From Clostridia bacterium (GTDB lineage Bacteria; Bacillota; Clostridia; Christensenellales; CAG-138): a stretch of DNA of 36,534 nucleotides. A program made the translations under genes and the position numbers. Each line of letters begins with the position of its first letter. The first letter of the stretch is position 1. This document shows positions 8,993 to 17,514 of the stretch, piece after piece. The notes beneath the pieces are model-generated. The model made no database searches. It saw only the letters and a program-made list of their open reading frames with translations, and was not told the DNA's origin. The DNA is taken from NCBI GenBank assembly GCA_030526995.1, contig JAUNBP010000013.1, forward strand, positions 1-36,534, in the 5' to 3' direction.

Positions 8993-9178
8993 TTACCAGC
9001 TTGCCTTACGCACACCGGGGATCTCGCCCTTGTATGCCAACTCACGGAAGCAAATGCGGCAGATGCCATACTTGCGCAACACGGAATGGGGACGACCGCA
9101 GATACGGCAACGGGTGTAAGCGCGGGTGCTGTACTTGGGCTGCGCCTGCTGCTTTAATTTCATGCTTGTCTTTGCCAT
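8993..9178 (-). CDS. rpsZ: 30S ribosomal protein S14, type Z (zinc)
   Basis: 61-aa short zinc form with C24, C27, C40 and C43 ([16 protein letters not shown]) and the conserved tail [11 protein letters not shown]. It is found in the 30S head near S10 and S3. The short Zn form is usual in Firmicutes and in this operon place between rplE and rpsH. A zinc-independent paralogue, if any, is not in this window. Confidence 0.97.
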   Translation of the reverse strand: MAKTSMKLKQQAQPKYSTRAYTRCRICGRPHSVLRKYGICRICFRELAYKGEIPGVRKASW

Positions 9179-9197
9179 GTTATTCGGTTCCTCCTTC

Positions 9198-9815
9198 TTA
9201 GTCCATCACGAAGGGCATTCCAAGGAGCTGCAACAGCGTCTTTGCCTCTTCGTCGGTCTTTGCGCCCGTTACGAACACGATGTTCATTCCGCGAACCTTA
9301 TCCACGTCATCGTAGTTGATTTCGGGGAAGATGAGCTGTTCCTTAACGCCCATCGCATAGTTGCCTCTGCCGTCAAAGGACTTTGCCGAAACGCCCGAAA
9401 AGTCACGGACACGGGGCAGGATGATGTTCATCAGCTTGTCGGCAAAATAGTACATCCTATCGCCTCTGAGCGTAACCTTTGCGCCGATGTTCATGCCCTC
9501 ACGAACCTTAAAGTTCGCAACGGACTTCTTTGCCTTCGTGATAATCGGCTTCTGTCCTGCAATCAAGCCCAGCTCGTTGAGTGCGGACTCCAATCCCTTG
9601 GGATTGTCCTTCTCGGAGCCCAAACCCATGTTGATGATAATCTTCTCGAGCTTGGGAATCTCCATCACGTTCTTATAGTGGAACTTCTCTTTAAGAGCGG
9701 GTGCCACCTCATTAACATACTTCTCCTTCAGACGGGGAGTGCCGGTCAGAGCCTTAGCTTCTTGTGCGACCTTCTTCTTCTTCGGTGCCGCAGCAGGTGC
9801 TTCTTTTTTCGCCAT
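9198..9815 (-). CDS. rplE: 50S ribosomal protein L5 (uL5) with N-terminal extension
   Basis: 205-aa 5S rRNA-binding protein. The core begins around residue 28 ([18 protein letters not shown]) and has [12 protein letters not shown] and [17 protein letters not shown]. It is about 25 residues longer than the normal 179-180. The extra N-terminus ([20 protein letters not shown]) is Ala/Lys-rich and probably disordered. The ATG at 9815 has a good SD, so the extension is translated; there is no internal ATG at the canonical start. Confidence 0.96.
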   Translation of the reverse strand: MAKKEAPAAAPKKKKVAQEAKALTGTPRLKEKYVNEVAPALKEKFHYKNVMEIPKLEKIIINMGLGSEKDNPKGLESALNELGLIAGQKPIITKAKKSVANFKVREGMNIGAKVTLRGDRMYYFADKLMNIILPRVRDFSGVSAKSFDGRGNYAMGVKEQLIFPEINYDDVDKVRGMNIVFVTGAKTDEEAKTLLQLLGMPFVMD

Positions 9816-9836
9816 TACTTATTTCCTCCTTCCGAC

Positions 9837-10154
9837 TTAATCCATGACCTTGCCGCATTTTTTGCAAACACGGACGTTCTTGCCATCCTCGGCGGTGTGC
9901 GCAACTCTCGTCGGCTTGCCGCACTTGGGGCACTTGAGCATTACGTTGCTGACATGGATCGTGCCTTCCTTCTCTATCCTGCCGCCCGCTTCGCCCTGCC
10001 TTCTCGGCTTAACATGGGTTGTAATCATGTTTGCGCCCTGCACGACGACTCTTTCCTTCTCGGGTATTGCGGAGAGAATCTTGCCTTCCTTACCCTTGTC
10101 TTTTCCGGAGATGACGACTACTTCATCGCCCTTTTTGACATTCAACTTTTTCAT
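9837..10154 (-). CDS. rplX: 50S ribosomal protein L24 (uL24) with zinc motif
   Basis: 105-aa assembly-initiator protein at the tunnel exit. The KOW motif KKGDEVVVISGKDKGKEGKI is at the N-terminus, followed by ANMITTHVKPRRQGEAGGRI. The C-terminal part has C75, C78, C97 and C100 (CPKCGKPTR, CKKCGKVMD), the zinc-knuckle tail typical of many Firmicute L24 proteins. Confidence 0.97.
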   Translation of the reverse strand: MKKLNVKKGDEVVVISGKDKGKEGKILSAIPEKERVVVQGANMITTHVKPRRQGEAGGRIEKEGTIHVSNVMLKCPKCGKPTRVAHTAEDGKNVRVCKKCGKVMD

Positions 10155-10165
10155 GTCCTTCCTCC

Positions 10166-10534
10166 TTACAGTACTTCGGGTGCCAACGAGACGATCTTCA
10201 TGTAATCCTTCTCGCGAAGCTCTCTTGCGACCGGCCCAAAGATGCGGGTGCCGCGGGGTTGCTTCTGGTCGTTGATGATGACCGCTGCATTGTCGTCGAA
10301 ACGAATGTGCGAGCCATCCGGACGGGAGGTTTCAAACACGGTGCGAACGACGACCGCCTTGACCACGTCCTTCTTCTTGACTGCGCCGCCCGGCGACGCA
10401 CTCTTGACCGATGCCACTATGACATCGCCTACGCCTGCGGACTTGCGGCGGGAGCCGCCGAGTACGCGGATGCACATGATTTCCTTTGCTCCGCTGTTGT
10501 CCGCTACTTTCAATCTTGTTTGAGGTTGAATCAT
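10166..10534 (-). CDS. rplN: 50S ribosomal protein L14 (uL14)
   Basis: 122-aa subunit-interface protein that also binds the silencing factor RsfS in other bacteria. Family marks are [39 protein letters not shown] and [20 protein letters not shown]. Normal length, highly conserved. Confidence 0.98.
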   Translation of the reverse strand: MIQPQTRLKVADNSGAKEIMCIRVLGGSRRKSAGVGDVIVASVKSASPGGAVKKKDVVKAVVVRTVFETSRPDGSHIRFDDNAAVIINDQKQPRGTRIFGPVARELREKDYMKIVSLAPEVL

Positions 10535-10551
10535 TCTCTATTTCCTCCTCA

Positions 10552-10809
10552 TTATTTCGCCTTCTCGACGATTTCCACCAAGCGCCAACGCTTGTCCTTG
10601 GAAATCGGACGGCATTCCATTATCTTCACGGTATCGCCGATGCCGCACTGGTTCTCCTCGTCATGGGCCTTGAACTTGCGGGTACGGTTTACCATCTTTC
10701 CATACAGCGGGTGGCGTACCTTGGTCTTTATTGCAACTACCACGGTCTTGTCCATCTTATCGCTGACTACCTCGCCGATACGGGTTTTACGATATCCTCT
10801 GTTTTCCAT
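10552..10809 (-). CDS. rpsQ: 30S ribosomal protein S17 (uS17)
   Basis: 85-aa OB-fold 16S rRNA binder. [40 protein letters not shown] and [18 protein letters not shown] are diagnostic. It sits 13 bp after rpmC and 17 bp before rplN. Confidence 0.97.
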   Translation of the reverse strand: MENRGYRKTRIGEVVSDKMDKTVVVAIKTKVRHPLYGKMVNRTRKFKAHDEENQCGIGDTVKIMECRPISKDKRWRLVEIVEKAK

Positions 10810-10822
10810 AAATCATTCCTCC

Positions 10823-11026
10823 TTACTCGGCGCTGCCTGCCATCTCGCGCTGATGCAAAATGGTCTTTATGCGTGCAATGTCTTTTCTGCACTCCGTAAT
10901 ACGGTTCGGATTGGTAATCTGACCCGTTACGGTCTGGAACCTGAGGTTAAACAACTCAGCCTTCAATTCCTTCTCCTGCTTCAGGAGCTCGTCCACAGAC
11001 AACTCTCTCAACTTTTCAGCCTTCAT
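10823..11026 (-). CDS. rpmC: 50S ribosomal protein L29 (uL29)
   Basis: 67-aa two-helix protein at the polypeptide exit site, a docking site for SRP and trigger factor together with L23. [20 protein letters not shown] and [18 protein letters not shown] are the family marks. The ATG at 11026 was chosen over an upstream in-frame start because it gives the canonical N-terminus, has an AGGAG SD and overlaps the rplP stop as ATGA. Confidence 0.96.
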   Translation of the reverse strand: MKAEKLRELSVDELLKQEKELKAELFNLRFQTVTGQITNPNRITECRKDIARIKTILHQREMAGSAE

Positions 11027-11454
11027 TGTTCTGCTCCTTCCTGTTCCGCTTCTCTCTTGATGACCTTGCACTTGACGGGCAGCTTGTGGGATGCAAGCCT
11101 CAATGCCTCGCGTGCTACTTCCTCATCAACGCCGGCAATCTCGAACATAACTCTGCCGGGCTTTACAACCGCTACCCAATACTCGGGAGCGCCCTTACCG
11201 GAGCCCATTCGGGTCTCGGCAGGCTTCTTCGTTACGGGCTTGTCGGGGAATATCTTTATCCAGACCTTACCGCCGCGCTTGATGTATCTCGTCATTGCGA
11301 TACGGCTTGCTTCAATCTGATTGCTGGTAATCCATGCCGGCTCCAGCGATACGAGGCCGAACTCTCCGTAGCTGACCTTGTTGCCGCGCATGGCCTTGCC
11401 GGTCATTCTGCCGCGGAACACTCTGCGCCGCTTTACTCTCTTAGGCATCAACAT
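11023..11454 (-). CDS. rplP: 50S ribosomal protein L16 (uL16)
   Basis: 143 aa, contacts A-site tRNA near the peptidyl-transferase centre. It starts [17 protein letters not shown] and has [20 protein letters not shown] and [19 protein letters not shown]. The C-terminus is slightly extended and acidic ([11 protein letters not shown]). It lies 2 bp after rpsC. Confidence 0.97.
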   Translation of the reverse strand: MLMPKRVKRRRVFRGRMTGKAMRGNKVSYGEFGLVSLEPAWITSNQIEASRIAMTRYIKRGGKVWIKIFPDKPVTKKPAETRMGSGKGAPEYWVAVVKPGRVMFEIAGVDEEVAREALRLASHKLPVKCKVIKREAEQEGAEQ

Positions 11455-11456
11455 TG

Positions 11457-12116
11457 TTATTTGCCTCCTTCCTTACGCTTCGCCTTGCCCAGAACCTCAC
11501 CCTTGTATATCCATACCTTGATGCCGATTCTGCCATAGGTGGTGTGCGCCTCCGCAAATCCGTAGTGGATGTCTGCGCGCATCGTTTGCAGCGGGATGGA
11601 ACCGTCATGGTAGCCTTCCGTTCTTGCAATCTCGGCACCGCCGAGTCTGCCGCTGCACTTGAGCTTGATTCCCTTTACGGACTGCTTCTGCATTGAACGC
11701 TGCATCGCCTGCTTCATCGCCCTGCGGAAGCTGATTCTCTTTTCGAGCTGTGCCGCAATGTTCTCTGCCACAAGCTGTGCGTCTGCATCCGCATCACGGA
11801 CTTCCATGATGTTGATGTTGACGGGCTTTCCAACCTTGGCAGCAACGTCGGCCTTGATGGCGTCGATTCCTGCGCCGCCCTTGCCGATAAGCATACCCGG
11901 GCGTGCCGTGTAGATGGAAACCGTAATCTTGCCTGCGGCTCTCTCAATCTCAATGCGGGAGATGCTCGCCTGATAATACTTTTTCTTAACAAAATCACGA
12001 ATCTTGCGATCCTCTACGAGGAAGTCTGCAAAGTCCTTTTTCTGTGCGTACCAACGGGTGTTCCAATCTCTGATAACGCCTACTCGGAAGCCGTTCGGAT
12101 TAACTTTCTGACCCAT
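11457..12116 (-). CDS. rpsC: 30S ribosomal protein S3 (uS3)
   Basis: 219 aa, at the mRNA entry channel. It begins [23 protein letters not shown] domain with GKGGAGID (about residues 78-85) is followed by the C-terminal domain with [10 protein letters not shown]-type [20 protein letters not shown] and [14 protein letters not shown]. Normal length. Confidence 0.97.
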   Translation of the reverse strand: MGQKVNPNGFRVGVIRDWNTRWYAQKKDFADFLVEDRKIRDFVKKKYYQASISRIEIERAAGKITVSIYTARPGMLIGKGGAGIDAIKADVAAKVGKPVNINIMEVRDADADAQLVAENIAAQLEKRISFRRAMKQAMQRSMQKQSVKGIKLKCSGRLGGAEIARTEGYHDGSIPLQTMRADIHYGFAEAHTTYGRIGIKVWIYKGEVLGKAKRKEGGK

Positions 12117-12127
12117 ACTTTTCCTCC

Positions 12128-12514
12128 TTACTGAACCTGATCCAAGATTATCGTGATGTGGCTGGTGCGCTTCCTGATGGGAGATGCCGAGCCACGTGCT
12201 CTGGGACGATACCTTCTGAGCGTCGGTCCCTGATTTGCATAAACTTCTGCGACATAGAGTTCGTCGCGGTTCATGTTGAGGTTGTTCTCGGCGTTTGCTA
12301 TCGCGGAGTTCAACAGCTTCAACACGGGTTCGCTCGCTGCCTTGGGCGTGTAAGCCAAGATTGCAGCAGCCTCTCTGACGCTCTTCCCGCGGATGGTGTC
12401 GATAACTATCTTGACCTTGCGGGATGAAATCCTTATATAGCGTGCGGTCGCATGAGGCCGCTTGTCGGCGTTCTCACGGCGTGCTATCGCTTTTTCTCTG
12501 ATTCTCTTTGCCAT
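12128..12514 (-). CDS. rplV: 50S ribosomal protein L22 (uL22)
   Basis: 128 aa; its beta hairpin lines the exit tunnel, and changes there give macrolide resistance in other species. [20 protein letters not shown], then AVAN-type [19 protein letters not shown] and the hairpin [20 protein letters not shown] are all intact. The N-terminus carries about 15 extra basic residues ([19 protein letters not shown]), a modest extension. Confidence 0.96.
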   Translation of the reverse strand: MAKRIREKAIARRENADKRPHATARYIRISSRKVKIVIDTIRGKSVREAAAILAYTPKAASEPVLKLLNSAIANAENNLNMNRDELYVAEVYANQGPTLRRYRPRARGSASPIRKRTSHITIILDQVQ

Positions 12515-12526
12515 ATTTTCCTCCTC

Positions 12527-12808
12527 TTACCTTGCGCCGGACGATTTCTCGGAACCTCTGTGACCCCTGAATGTACGGGTCGGTGCGAACTCGCCGAGCT
12601 TATGCCCTACCATCTCGTCGGTGATGTACACCGGAACGTGCTTTCTGCCGTCATGCACTGCGATGGTGTGTCCGACAAATTCGGGGAAAATCGTGGAGGA
12701 TCTCGACCAGGTCTTTACGACCGTCTTCTTGCCGCTCTCGTTCATTGCGTTCACTCTGTCATACAGACGCTCGCTGACAAACGGGCCCTTTTTAACCGAT
12801 CTGCTCAT
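12527..12808 (-). CDS. rpsS: 30S ribosomal protein S19 (uS19)
   Basis: 93-aa head protein. [55 protein letters not shown] are the family signature. It is between rplB and rplV as in nearly all bacteria. Confidence 0.98.
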   Translation of the reverse strand: MSRSVKKGPFVSERLYDRVNAMNESGKKTVVKTWSRSSTIFPEFVGHTIAVHDGRKHVPVYITDEMVGHKLGEFAPTRTFRGHRGSEKSSGAR

Positions 12809-12831
12809 CTTTCAATCTCCTTTCCTTTCCC

Positions 12832-13668
12832 TTACTTACCGCCGGTCCTGCGACGGACGATGAACTTGTTGCTGAGGTTCTTCTTCTTCCTCGTCTTGTA
12901 ACCCATTGCAGGCTTGCCCCAAGGAGTGACCGGACCCGGTCTGCCTATCGGGGACTTGCCCTCACCACCGCCGTGGGGGTGATCGCAGGGGTTCATGACC
13001 GAACCTCGAACCGTGGGACGGATGCCCATGTGGCGCTTCCTGCCCGCCTTGCCCAGCATGATGTTCTGGTAATCGGCGTTACCGACCTGCCCTATCGTAG
13101 CCTTAGCGTTCATCGGGATGAGCCTTACTTCGCCGCTGGGCAGACGCACCTGTGCGTACTTGCCTTCCTTTGCCATCAGCTGCGCCGCATTGCCTGCGGA
13201 ACGCACGAGTTGTGCGCCCTTGCCGGGCTTTAACTCGATGCAGTGAATCATCGTGCCTACGGGAATGGAGCGAATCTCCAATGCGTTTCCGACCTTGATG
13301 TCTGCGCCCTCGCCCGAAATGACGGTCTCGCCTACGTTCAAGCCCGTGGGAGCTATGATGTAACGCTTTTCGCCGTCTGCATAGTGCAGAAGTGCGATGT
13401 TTGCGGAGCGGTTGGGATCGTACTCAATCGAAAAGACCTTTGCAGGGATTCCATCCTTGTTGCGCTTGAAGTCGATGATACGATACTTGCGCTTTGCGCC
13501 GCCGCCCTGATGACGAACGGTAATCTTGCCGCTGTTGTTTCTGCCGCCCTTGTGACGGAGGTCCGTCGTTAAGGACTTTTCCGGAGTTGTGCGCGTGATT
13601 TCCTCGAATGCGGAAACCGTCATAAAGCGCTGACCCGGAGTTGTGGGGTTAATCTTACGAATAGCCAT
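12832..13668 (-). CDS. rplB: 50S ribosomal protein L2 (uL2)
   Basis: 278 aa, near the peptidyl-transferase centre and needed for subunit association. It begins [19 protein letters not shown] and holds [20 protein letters not shown]. The C-terminal segment [20 protein letters not shown] includes the conserved histidine (DHPHGGG). Normal length. Confidence 0.98.
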   Translation of the reverse strand: MAIRKINPTTPGQRFMTVSAFEEITRTTPEKSLTTDLRHKGGRNNSGKITVRHQGGGAKRKYRIIDFKRNKDGIPAKVFSIEYDPNRSANIALLHYADGEKRYIIAPTGLNVGETVISGEGADIKVGNALEIRSIPVGTMIHCIELKPGKGAQLVRSAGNAAQLMAKEGKYAQVRLPSGEVRLIPMNAKATIGQVGNADYQNIMLGKAGRKRHMGIRPTVRGSVMNPCDHPHGGGEGKSPIGRPGPVTPWGKPAMGYKTRKKKNLSNKFIVRRRTGGK

Positions 13669-13679
13669 AGTCTTCCTCC

Positions 13680-13976
13680 TTACTGCGCAATGCCGTCGAA
13701 CAGTTCGATGCCCTTGGAATCCGCAGTGAGCTGCACATACGCCTTCTTGGTCGAAGGCCTTCTGCCCTCAAAGCGTCCCTGACGCTTCATCTTGCCCAGC
13801 TTATTTACGGTGCGCACTGCCTTGACCTTGACACCGAAAATCTCTTCTACCGCCTTGCGGATTTCGACCTTGTTTGCGCCCTTGGCTACTTCAAATGTGT
13901 AGGTCTTGTGCGCAATGTGGTCGTAGCTCTTCTCCGACATAATCGGAGCAATGATGATGTCATACCCGCTTTTCAT
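13680..13976 (-). CDS. rplW: 50S ribosomal protein L23 (uL23)
   Basis: 98-aa exit-site protein that docks trigger factor and [32 protein letters not shown]-type [19 protein letters not shown] and [15 protein letters not shown] are typical. Its ATG overlaps the rplD stop by one base (TGATG). Confidence 0.97.
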   Translation of the reverse strand: MKSGYDIIIAPIMSEKSYDHIAHKTYTFEVAKGANKVEIRKAVEEIFGVKVKAVRTVNKLGKMKRQGRFEGRRPSTKKAYVQLTADSKGIELFDGIAQ

Positions 13977-14596
13977 CAGCAGTACACCTCCTCGATCTTT
14001 GCAGCCGATTCCTTGGTGAGAATCAGCTTCTCATACTTCAAAATATCGTAAACGCTCAAGGTGCCTACCTGCGTGGTCGCAACGTTGGGGATGTTGGCGC
14101 TTGCACGGATTACCGCATCGTCCATATCCGAGAGAACTATCAAAGCCTTCTTGGCTTCGACTGCGTTCAAAACCTTGACCATTTCCTTAGTCTTTGCGTT
14201 CTCGAGCTTCAGTTCGTCGAACACGATGAGCTCGCTGTCCAAAACCTTTGAGGACAGGGCGGACTTCATGGCAATCCTTCTGACCTTCTTGTTGACCTGC
14301 TGGCTGTAATCGCGGGGTTTCGGTGCGAACACCACGCCGCCGTGACGCCACTGCGGGGAACGGGTCGAGCCCTGACGCGCTCTGCCGGTGCCCTTTTGTC
14401 TCCACGGCTTCTTTCCGCCGCCGCTTACTTCGCTTCTGGTCTTGGCACTCTGCGTTCCCTGACGGCAATTCGCCAAGTGGGCCACCACTACCTGATGCAT
14501 GACAGCCTTGTTTACGGGCTGACCGAAGGTGTTTTCCGAAAGCTCGATCTCACCGATGACTTCGCCCTTCATATCGTACAATGCTACATTCGGCAT
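13976..14596 (-). CDS. rplD: 50S ribosomal protein L4 (uL4)
   Basis: 206 aa. The long tunnel-wall loop is present ([20 protein letters not shown] then [20 protein letters not shown]). The globular part has [20 protein letters not shown]. In E. coli L4 represses its own S10 operon at the leader. Whether the structured leader upstream of rpsJ here answers to L4 is unknown. Confidence 0.97.
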   Translation of the reverse strand: MPNVALYDMKGEVIGEIELSENTFGQPVNKAVMHQVVVAHLANCRQGTQSAKTRSEVSGGGKKPWRQKGTGRARQGSTRSPQWRHGGVVFAPKPRDYSQQVNKKVRRIAMKSALSSKVLDSELIVFDELKLENAKTKEMVKVLNAVEAKKALIVLSDMDDAVIRASANIPNVATTQVGTLSVYDILKYEKLILTKESAAKIEEVYC

Positions 14597-14609
14597 ATTT
14601 GCTTCCTCC

Positions 14610-15236
14610 TTACTTTACCGCGCTCTTTACAGCGACGAGCGTGCCCTTGGCGCCGGGAACGGCACCCTTGATGAGCAACAGGTTGCGCTGTGCGTCAACG
14701 CGAACTACTTCCAGATTTCTAACGGTCACATTCTCGCTGCCCATATGGCCCGGAAGCTTCTTGGTCTTGAATACTCGGCTCGGGCTTGAACATGCGCTCA
14801 TGGAACCGACCCTGCGATGATAATGCGAACCGTGGGTCATGCGGCCTCTGGCTTGGTTGTGACGCTTGATTGCGCCCGCAAAGCCCTTGCCCTTGCTCTT
14901 GCCGCTGACGTCTACCTTGTCGCCCTCTGCAAACAGCTCAGCCGTCAGAACCTGTCCTACCTCGTAGGAGGCGGAATCGTCGAGCTTGAACTCTTTAAGA
15001 TAGCGCATGGACTTTACGTTCGCCTTGGCGAAATGTCCCTTGCGGGGCTTGTTGGCGAGCTTTTCTCTAAGTTCGGAAAAACCTACTTGAATGGCCTCGT
15101 AGCCATCGTTGCCAACGGTTTTCTTTTGAATTACGGGGCACGGACCGGCTTCGACTACCGTTACCGGAATCATGGTACCGTCAGCCAAGAACAGCTGCGT
15201 CATACCGATCTTCTTGCCCAAAATGGCTTTCTTCAT
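14610..15236 (-). CDS. rplC: 50S ribosomal protein L3 (uL3)
   Basis: 208 aa, an early assembly protein reaching the peptidyl-transferase centre. [40 protein letters not shown] and the tip [20 protein letters not shown] are clear. In the family this last segment (SIGASS / GSIGACSTPSRVFK) carries the glutamine-methylation loop. Normal length. Confidence 0.97.
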   Translation of the reverse strand: MKKAILGKKIGMTQLFLADGTMIPVTVVEAGPCPVIQKKTVGNDGYEAIQVGFSELREKLANKPRKGHFAKANVKSMRYLKEFKLDDSASYEVGQVLTAELFAEGDKVDVSGKSKGKGFAGAIKRHNQARGRMTHGSHYHRRVGSMSACSSPSRVFKTKKLPGHMGSENVTVRNLEVVRVDAQRNLLLIKGAVPGAKGTLVAVKSAVK

Positions 15237-15256
15237 GGTGCATACCTCCGTTAATC

Positions 15257-15565
15257 TTACAGTTTAATCTCGATATCGACGCCTGCGGGCAGGTCCAACT
15301 TCATGAGTGCATCAACGGTCTTTGCCGAGGGCTGCAGGATGTCAATCAGACGCTTGTGGGTGCGAATCTCGAATTGCTCACGGGCATCCTTATACTTGTG
15401 CGTTGCACGAAGTATGGTTACTATCTCCTTTTCCGTGGGCAGGGGGATGGGGCCGGAAACTTCCGCGCCCGTTCTCTTGGCGGTTTCAACTATCTTTTCG
15501 GCGCTGCTGTCGATTAGATTGCTTTCATACGCTTTGAGCTTGATACGAATCTTTTGGTTTGCCAT
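15257..15565 (-). CDS. rpsJ: 30S ribosomal protein S10 (uS10)
   Basis: 102 aa, first gene of the operon; in E. coli also NusE, a transcription antitermination partner of NusB and Nus[41 protein letters not shown] and [18 protein letters not shown] are family marks. The ATG at 15565 is chosen because it has an AAGGAGAG SD and gives the canonical N-terminus. An in-frame ATG 21 codons upstream lacks an SD and lies within the leader. Confidence 0.97.
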   Translation of the reverse strand: MANQKIRIKLKAYESNLIDSSAEKIVETAKRTGAEVSGPIPLPTEKEIVTILRATHKYKDAREQFEIRTHKRLIDILQPSAKTVDALMKLDLPAGVDIEIKL

Positions 15566-15786
15566 ATTATTTCTCTCCTTGTAATTTTTCTTGGGCAGTA
15601 CACAGAGCCGTGTGTTTCCCTTTTTCATTTTTTATACAGCCTCTCGACTGTATCTTTGGGACGGCACGACGCCGCTATTTTTGCCCCACTCGTCTTTTTT
15701 CGAGCGGTTTGGCGGGGACGAATTACCCGAATGGCAATCGGCAACCTCGTTTTCCGCCTGCGCATGGGTGTCCCCACGACGCGAAC
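15566..15786 (-). promoter_or_regulatory. Structured 5' leader of the rpsJ operon
   Basis: From the predicted start (about 15786) to the rpsJ ATG, the minus-strand RNA is about 220 nt. It can fold an 8-bp closing helix (GTGGGGAC at 15777-15770 with GTCCCCGC at 15719-15712, one U-G). Next is a 7-bp hairpin (CCGCTCG / CGAGTGG, 15707-15686) extended by GCC/GGC across an AAA bulge, then CGGC-GTCGT-GCCG. Last is an 8-bp hairpin capped by a GAGA tetraloop (ATACAGTC / GGCTGTAT). No U-rich terminator is evident. Such a leader suggests control by a ribosomal protein; the ligand is not known. Confidence 0.6.
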
Positions 15787-15792
15787 GTTAGA

Positions 15793-15821
15793 ATGATACT
15801 ATATCCGAAAAGAAAATGCAA
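15793..15821 (-). promoter_or_regulatory. Sigma-A promoter of the rpsJ-rplQ operon
   Basis: On the minus strand, TTGCAT (15821-15816), a 17-bp spacer, then TATCAT (15798-15793). The DNA upstream of the -35 box (15822-15855) is very A/T-rich, consistent with an UP element for the alpha C-terminal domain, as expected for a ribosomal-protein promoter. It is divergent from hipB. Confidence 0.75.
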
Positions 15822-15875
15822 GACTTTTTTTGAGAAAATTAAAAATTTTTTTGCCGTGAAAAGGTTGACTTTAAT

Positions 15876-15977
15876 TATACCTTATCGGGTGTAATTTTTG
15901 GCTGTTTTGCATTATTTGCACCTTATAGGGTATAATATTGTCAATGAGTCTTGACTTTAACCCCGAAAGGGTATAAA
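15876..15977 (+). promoter_or_regulatory. Three phased operator-like dyads upstream of hipB
   Basis: Three sites of the form CC-N5-GGGTATAA occur with GGG starting at 15887, 15928 and 15969, exactly 41 bp apart (about four helical turns). As 18-bp dyads they read TATACC-N6-GGTGTA, TGCACC-N6-GGTATA and a weaker AACCCC-N6-GGTATA. The E. coli HipB operator (TATCC-N8-GGATA) is also an 18-bp dyad. Sites 2 and 3 overlap the -10 boxes of the hip promoters, so bound HipB would block polymerase. The sites are seen in sequence; HipB binding is inferred. Confidence 0.65.
15907..15936 (+). promoter_or_regulatory. hipB: Candidate distal hipBST promoter
   Basis: TTGCAT (15907-15912), an 18-bp spacer and a perfect TATAAT (15931-15936). 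The -10 box is part of the second operator-like repeat. Confidence 0.5.
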
Positions 15978-15979
15978 AT
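15951..15979 (+). promoter_or_regulatory. hipB: Main hipBST promoter
   Basis: TTGACT (15951-15956), a 17-bp spacer and TAAAAT (15974-15979), about 25 bp before the hipB ribosome binding site. The spacer contains the third operator-like repeat. Ten bases from the -35 box onward (TTGACTTTAA) also occur at 15865-15874 before the first repeat, so the whole promoter-operator unit seems to have been multiplied. Confidence 0.7.
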
Positions 15980-16009
15980 TTAATCGATGAAGTGATTGGA
16001 GGTATTAGG

Positions 16010-16216
16010 ATGAACAGGATTGCCGAGTTTGTAAAGCAAAAGCGGCGGGCGGCGGGGCTGACGCAGGAGGAATTTGCGCTGCGCAGCGGGCTGGGGCTTC
16101 GCTTTGTCCGAGAGTTGGAGCAGGGCAAGCCCACCGTCCGCATGGACAAGGTGAACGTTGCCCTCGCCATGTTCGGCTGCGAGGCCGTTCCCGGAAGGAT
16201 GGAGGTGAAAAGATGA
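16010..16216 (+). CDS. hipB: HipB-type XRE antitoxin/repressor
   Basis: 68-aa helix-turn-helix protein (MNRIAEFVKQKRRAAGLTQE, then ALRSGLGLRFVRELEQGK) of the small HipB/Y4mF group. It would bind DNA as a dimer and repress its operon. The start at 16010 has GGAGG 7 nt upstream; a GTG 18 nt further up is in frame but would include the SD. It ends with ATGA overlap into hipS. In hipBST systems HipB mainly regulates and adds to complex formation, while HipS neutralises the toxin. Confidence 0.9.
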   Translation: MNRIAEFVKQKRRAAGLTQEEFALRSGLGLRFVRELEQGKPTVRMDKVNVALAMFGCEAVPGRMEVKR

Positions 16217-16542
16217 GTGCTTTTCGCATTGCCTATGTATATGTGAGAAACCTCTTTGCGGGCGAGCTTAGGGAAACCGATGCGGGCTATGAATTTACCT
16301 ATGACGGCGCCTACCTCCGTTTGGAGAGGCCTTCCGCCGTGTCCTTGACCCTGCCGTTACAGCGTGAAAGCTATACATCCAATGTGCTCTTCCCCTTCTT
16401 TGACGGGCTCATTCCCGAGGGCTGGCTGCTGGACGAGGTTTGTCGCAACTGGAAAATCGACTCGAAGGACAGGTTTGGACTCTTGCTTCTCGCCTGCAAG
16501 GATCCCATAGGGAATGTCAGCATTAGGGAGGAACGCTCATGA
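16213..16542 (+). CDS. hipS: HipS: stand-alone HipA N-terminal subdomain
   Basis: 109 aa corresponding only to the N-subdomain-1 of HipA (Couple_hipA family). Conserved parts are LTLPLQRESYTS and FPFFDGLIPEGWLLDEV, ending DPIGNVSIREERS. In full-length HipA this domain is fused to the kinase. Here it is a separate ORF with ATGA overlaps at both ends, the arrangement of tripartite hipBST modules, in which HipS is the antitoxin. It is not a frameshifted hipA: the next ORF has its own zinc-knuckle-like N-terminus and a start codon in an overlapping frame. Confidence 0.88.
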   Translation: MSAFRIAYVYVRNLFAGELRETDAGYEFTYDGAYLRLERPSAVSLTLPLQRESYTSNVLFPFFDGLIPEGWLLDEVCRNWKIDSKDRFGLLLLACKDPIGNVSIREERS

Positions 16543-17489
16543 ACTGTTTATGCTGCGGAAAGCCGCTCGAAGCGGACAATCACGGAAACGGCTGGCATGA
16601 CAGCTGCATACGCCGCTTTTTCGGCACGGCGAAGATGCCCGACTTTGCGCTTGATACCGCTGCCTTTGAGCTTCTTGCAAGGGAGAGTACGAACAGGGGT
16701 TATACCGTTCCCGGCGTGCAAAAAAAGCTGTCACTGCACTTATCACGAGGACGCAATCCGAGGCTTACCCTCGTAAATTACCCTACGGGTTATATTTTGA
16801 AGCCGCAGGTCGAGGAGTATGAGGCTCTTCCCGAAGCCGAACAGCTTGCAATGTGCATGGCGGAAGCCGTTGGAATTTCCGTTGTCCCCCACGCCCTCGT
16901 AAAAAGCGGCGAAAACCTCGCCTACATTACAAATCGAATCGACCGCTCCTTTGAAAGGGACGGCGTGAAATTCTTGGCGATGGAGGATTTTTGCCAACTC
17001 GACCTCCGCCTGACGCAGGACAAGTACAGGGGTTCCTATGAACGCTGCGCAAAGATTGTCGAAAGGTATTCGTGTCAAAAGGGCTTGGATTTGACCGAGC
17101 TGTTTCTGCGCTTGGTGTTCTCCTTTATAATAGGTAATTCCGATATGCACCTTAAAAATCTTTCCTTGGTTGAAACCTCGGAGGGCTCGGCGGAGTACGT
17201 CCTATCTTCGGCATATGATTTGCTCCCCGTCAATGTAATCCTGCCCGAGGATACCGAACAGCTTGCACTCGCCCTGAACGGCAAAAAGACCAACCTCCGT
17301 AAAAAGGATTTTCTCGCATTTGCGAAGGCCTGCGATATCGGGGAAGCCTTAGCACAGAGGATGATTGCAAGGCTCCTTTCCATGGAAAATGAGTTTATCC
17401 GTATGTGTGAGGATTCGCTGTTGCCCCCTCAAATGAAAGCACGGTTTTCGGATTTGATTGAAGAAAGGTGTAGGGTGTTGGAGGGGTAG
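16539..17489 (+). CDS. hipT: HipT: HipA-family serine/threonine kinase toxin
   Basis: 316 aa. HipA-like kinase core: Gly-rich loop TVPGVQKK (56-63), ATP-lysine K88 (YILKP), catalytic NSDMHLKN with D202, H204 and N207, and metal-binding D227 in AYDLLP. The first 30 residues (C3, C6, H20, C23 around CCGKPL and WHDSCIRRFFG) look like a small zinc knuckle. E. coli O127 HipT phosphorylates tryptophanyl-tRNA synthetase; the target here is unknown. The loop has Thr56 where E. coli HipT has the autophosphorylated serine motif (SIS), and Pro58 at the second serine position. The gene converges on rplA and shares a terminator with it. Confidence 0.9.
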   Translation: MNCLCCGKPLEADNHGNGWHDSCIRRFFGTAKMPDFALDTAAFELLARESTNRGYTVPGVQKKLSLHLSRGRNPRLTLVNYPTGYILKPQVEEYEALPEAEQLAMCMAEAVGISVVPHALVKSGENLAYITNRIDRSFERDGVKFLAMEDFCQLDLRLTQDKYRGSYERCAKIVERYSCQKGLDLTELFLRLVFSFIIGNSDMHLKNLSLVETSEGSAEYVLSSAYDLLPVNVILPEDTEQLALALNGKKTNLRKKDFLAFAKACDIGEALAQRMIARLLSMENEFIRMCEDSLLPPQMKARFSDLIEERCRVLEG

Positions 17490-17514
17490 GCGATAGATGT
17501 TTTGGTGCGGCATG

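Noticed and set aside
15566-15628. N-terminal extension of S10 by 21 residues from an upstream in-frame ATG
   Set aside because: The extension lacks an SD and includes the leader RNA and the SD of the canonical start; S10 is about 102 aa in the family.
16213-17489. A frameshifted single hipA gene
   Set aside because: Both parts have start codons in ATGA overlaps, the second part has its own extra N-terminal residues, and the order matches the known hipB-hipS-hipT type.
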